Origin: Klebsiella pneumoniae
Lineage (GTDB): Bacteria; Pseudomonadota; Gammaproteobacteria; Enterobacterales; Enterobacteriaceae
DNA: 64,000 nt
NCBI RefSeq assembly: GCF_000742135.1
Contig: NZ_KN046818.1
Location: forward strand, 3,787,447-3,851,446
Reading direction: 5' to 3'
Shown: positions 63,190 through 64,000 of the stretch, piece after piece
Layout of the letters: each line of letters begins with the position of its first letter
Position numbering within the stretch: position 1 is the first letter of the stretch
Notes under the pieces: generated by a model
Told to the model about the DNA's origin: nothing
Seen by the model: only the letters and a program-made list of their open reading frames with translations
Database searches by the model: none
Made by a program: the position numbers and the translations under genes

Positions 63190-64000
63190 ATGAAGTATAT
63201 CATTCTGTTGATCATTGTTATTGCTGTACTGTATGTCCATTACCGCGGACGGGTGCGCTATCGTTTCTGGCGGCAGCTCTCCGACCATTCCACATTTACC
63301 GCGTCGCTGAATGGATTTATGTATTTATTTTCCCGCGTGCCGAATACGCCTTATCTGCGGCCGGAGATGTTTCCCGAGCTGGCGATATTGCAGCAAAACT
63401 GGCAGGTTATTCGCGACGAAGGTCTCCACCTTCAGCAGCTGGAGCAGATTAAAGCGGCCGATAAATATAACGATGCCGGGTTTAACTCATTTTTCAAAAC
63501 CGGCTGGAAACGCTTTTATCTGAAATGGTATGAGGATGCCCATCCTTCCGCCAGCCAGCTCTGTCCGCAAACTACCGCGCTGCTGCGCGATATCCCGTCG
63601 GTGAAAGCGGCCATGTTTGCCACTCTGCCGGACGGTAGCCGTCTGCCGCGCCATCGCGACCCCTACGCCGGCTCGCTACGCTTTCATCTGGGCCTGGCAA
63701 CGCCGAACGATGACCGCTGCTTTATCGAGGTGGATGGCCAGCGTTACAGCTGGCGCGATGGAGAAGGCGTGCTGTTTGATGAGACCTATATCCACTATGC
63801 GGAAAATACCAGTGGTGAGAATCGCCTGATTCTGTTCTGCGATATTGAACGGCCGATGCGCTACCGCTGGGCGCAGAAAGTTAACCACTGGCTGGGACGC
63901 CATCTGATGAGCGCCGCTTCGGCGCCCAACGATATCGGCGATCGCACCGGCGGGATTAACCGGGCGTTTCGCTATATTTACCAGATCCGTATTGTTGGTA
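63190..64000 (+). CDS. lpxO: LpxO, lipid A 2-hydroxylase (3' end outside window)
   Basis: LpxO is a membrane-bound Fe(II)/2-oxoglutarate dioxygenase that hydroxylates the secondary acyl chain of lipid A, changing resistance to antimicrobial peptides. The first 270 residues are present (about 300 expected). An N-terminal membrane segment (residues 2-16) is followed by the aspartyl/asparaginyl beta-hydroxylase domain: iron ligands HRD near residue 157 and HYAENTS near residue 202, and the 2-oxoglutarate arginine just after (ENRLILF). E. coli lacks this gene at this locus. Confidence 0.93.
   Translation, partial: MKYIILLIIVIAVLYVHYRGRVRYRFWRQLSDHSTFTASLNGFMYLFSRVPNTPYLRPEMFPELAILQQNWQVIRDEGLHLQQLEQIKAADKYNDAGFNSFFKTGWKRFYLKWYEDAHPSASQLCPQTTALLRDIPSVKAAMFATLPDGSRLPRHRDPYAGSLRFHLGLATPNDDRCFIEVDGQRYSWRDGEGVLFDETYIHYAENTSGENRLILFCDIERPMRYRWAQKVNHWLGRHLMSAASAPNDIGDRTGGINRAFRYIYQIRIVG

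Overview
The window is about 64 kb of chromosomal DNA from an enterobacterium, most likely the Klebsiella pneumoniae complex. The evidence is the high GC content, proteins of near-E. coli length and sequence, E. coli gene order (in reverse orientation) from hyp/hyc through recA to stpA, and several Klebsiella-type insertions. I see no prophage, insertion sequence or CRISPR array. The region looks like core chromosome with small accessory cassettes between conserved blocks.

Region 1 (1-18,932) is an anaerobic hydrogen-metabolism block. hypABCD (minus strand, hypD cut by the window edge) diverges from hycABCDEFGHI, which encodes the hydrogenase-3 part of formate hydrogenlyase. After a SymE-like small gene and the asc beta-glucoside genes (ascB, ascF, divergent ascG) comes hydN-hypF, followed by a NiCoT-type nickel/cobalt permease coupled to hypF. 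Three sigma54 -24/-12 promoters can be read directly (hyp, hyc, hydN). They are accompanied by inverted repeats sharing the word CTGTCATCG, which fits one FhlA regulon supplying subunits, maturation factors and nickel.

Region 2 (18,933-29,687) holds norVW (nitric oxide detoxification) and divergent norR, with three NorR enhancer sites and a sigma54 promoter. The glucitol operon srlA-E-B-D-M-R-gutQ and mltB follow.

Region 3 (29,688-32,520) is a cassette between mltB and pncC, which are neighbours in E. coli. It has a near-consensus Zur box, an unannotated 35-residue hydrophobic peptide, and an ATPase, permease and binding protein of the zinc/manganese ABC family.

Region 4 (32,521-43,290) contains pncC, recA (with LexA box), recX, alaS, an ERIC element, csrA, tRNA-Ser(GCU), four tRNA-Arg(ACG), a BON lipoprotein gene, yqaB, yqaA, gshA, the sRNA gene micA (minus strand, sigmaE promoter) and luxS.

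Region 5 (43,300-64,000) contains an AraC-type regulator facing a long-form 2-isopropylmalate synthase gene, emrAB with mprA, ygaZH, proVWX and nrdHIEF (paired NrdR boxes). An AhpD-like gene with a divergent MocR regulator, ygaM, ygaC, alaE, an AT-rich gap, stpA, a 59-residue DUF2158-like gene and the start of lpxO (cut by the right edge) complete the window. No wholly new multi-gene system stands out. The best leads are the small peptide heading the Zur-box zinc cassette, the SymE-like gene under a LexA-like box, and the hypF-nickel permease coupling.
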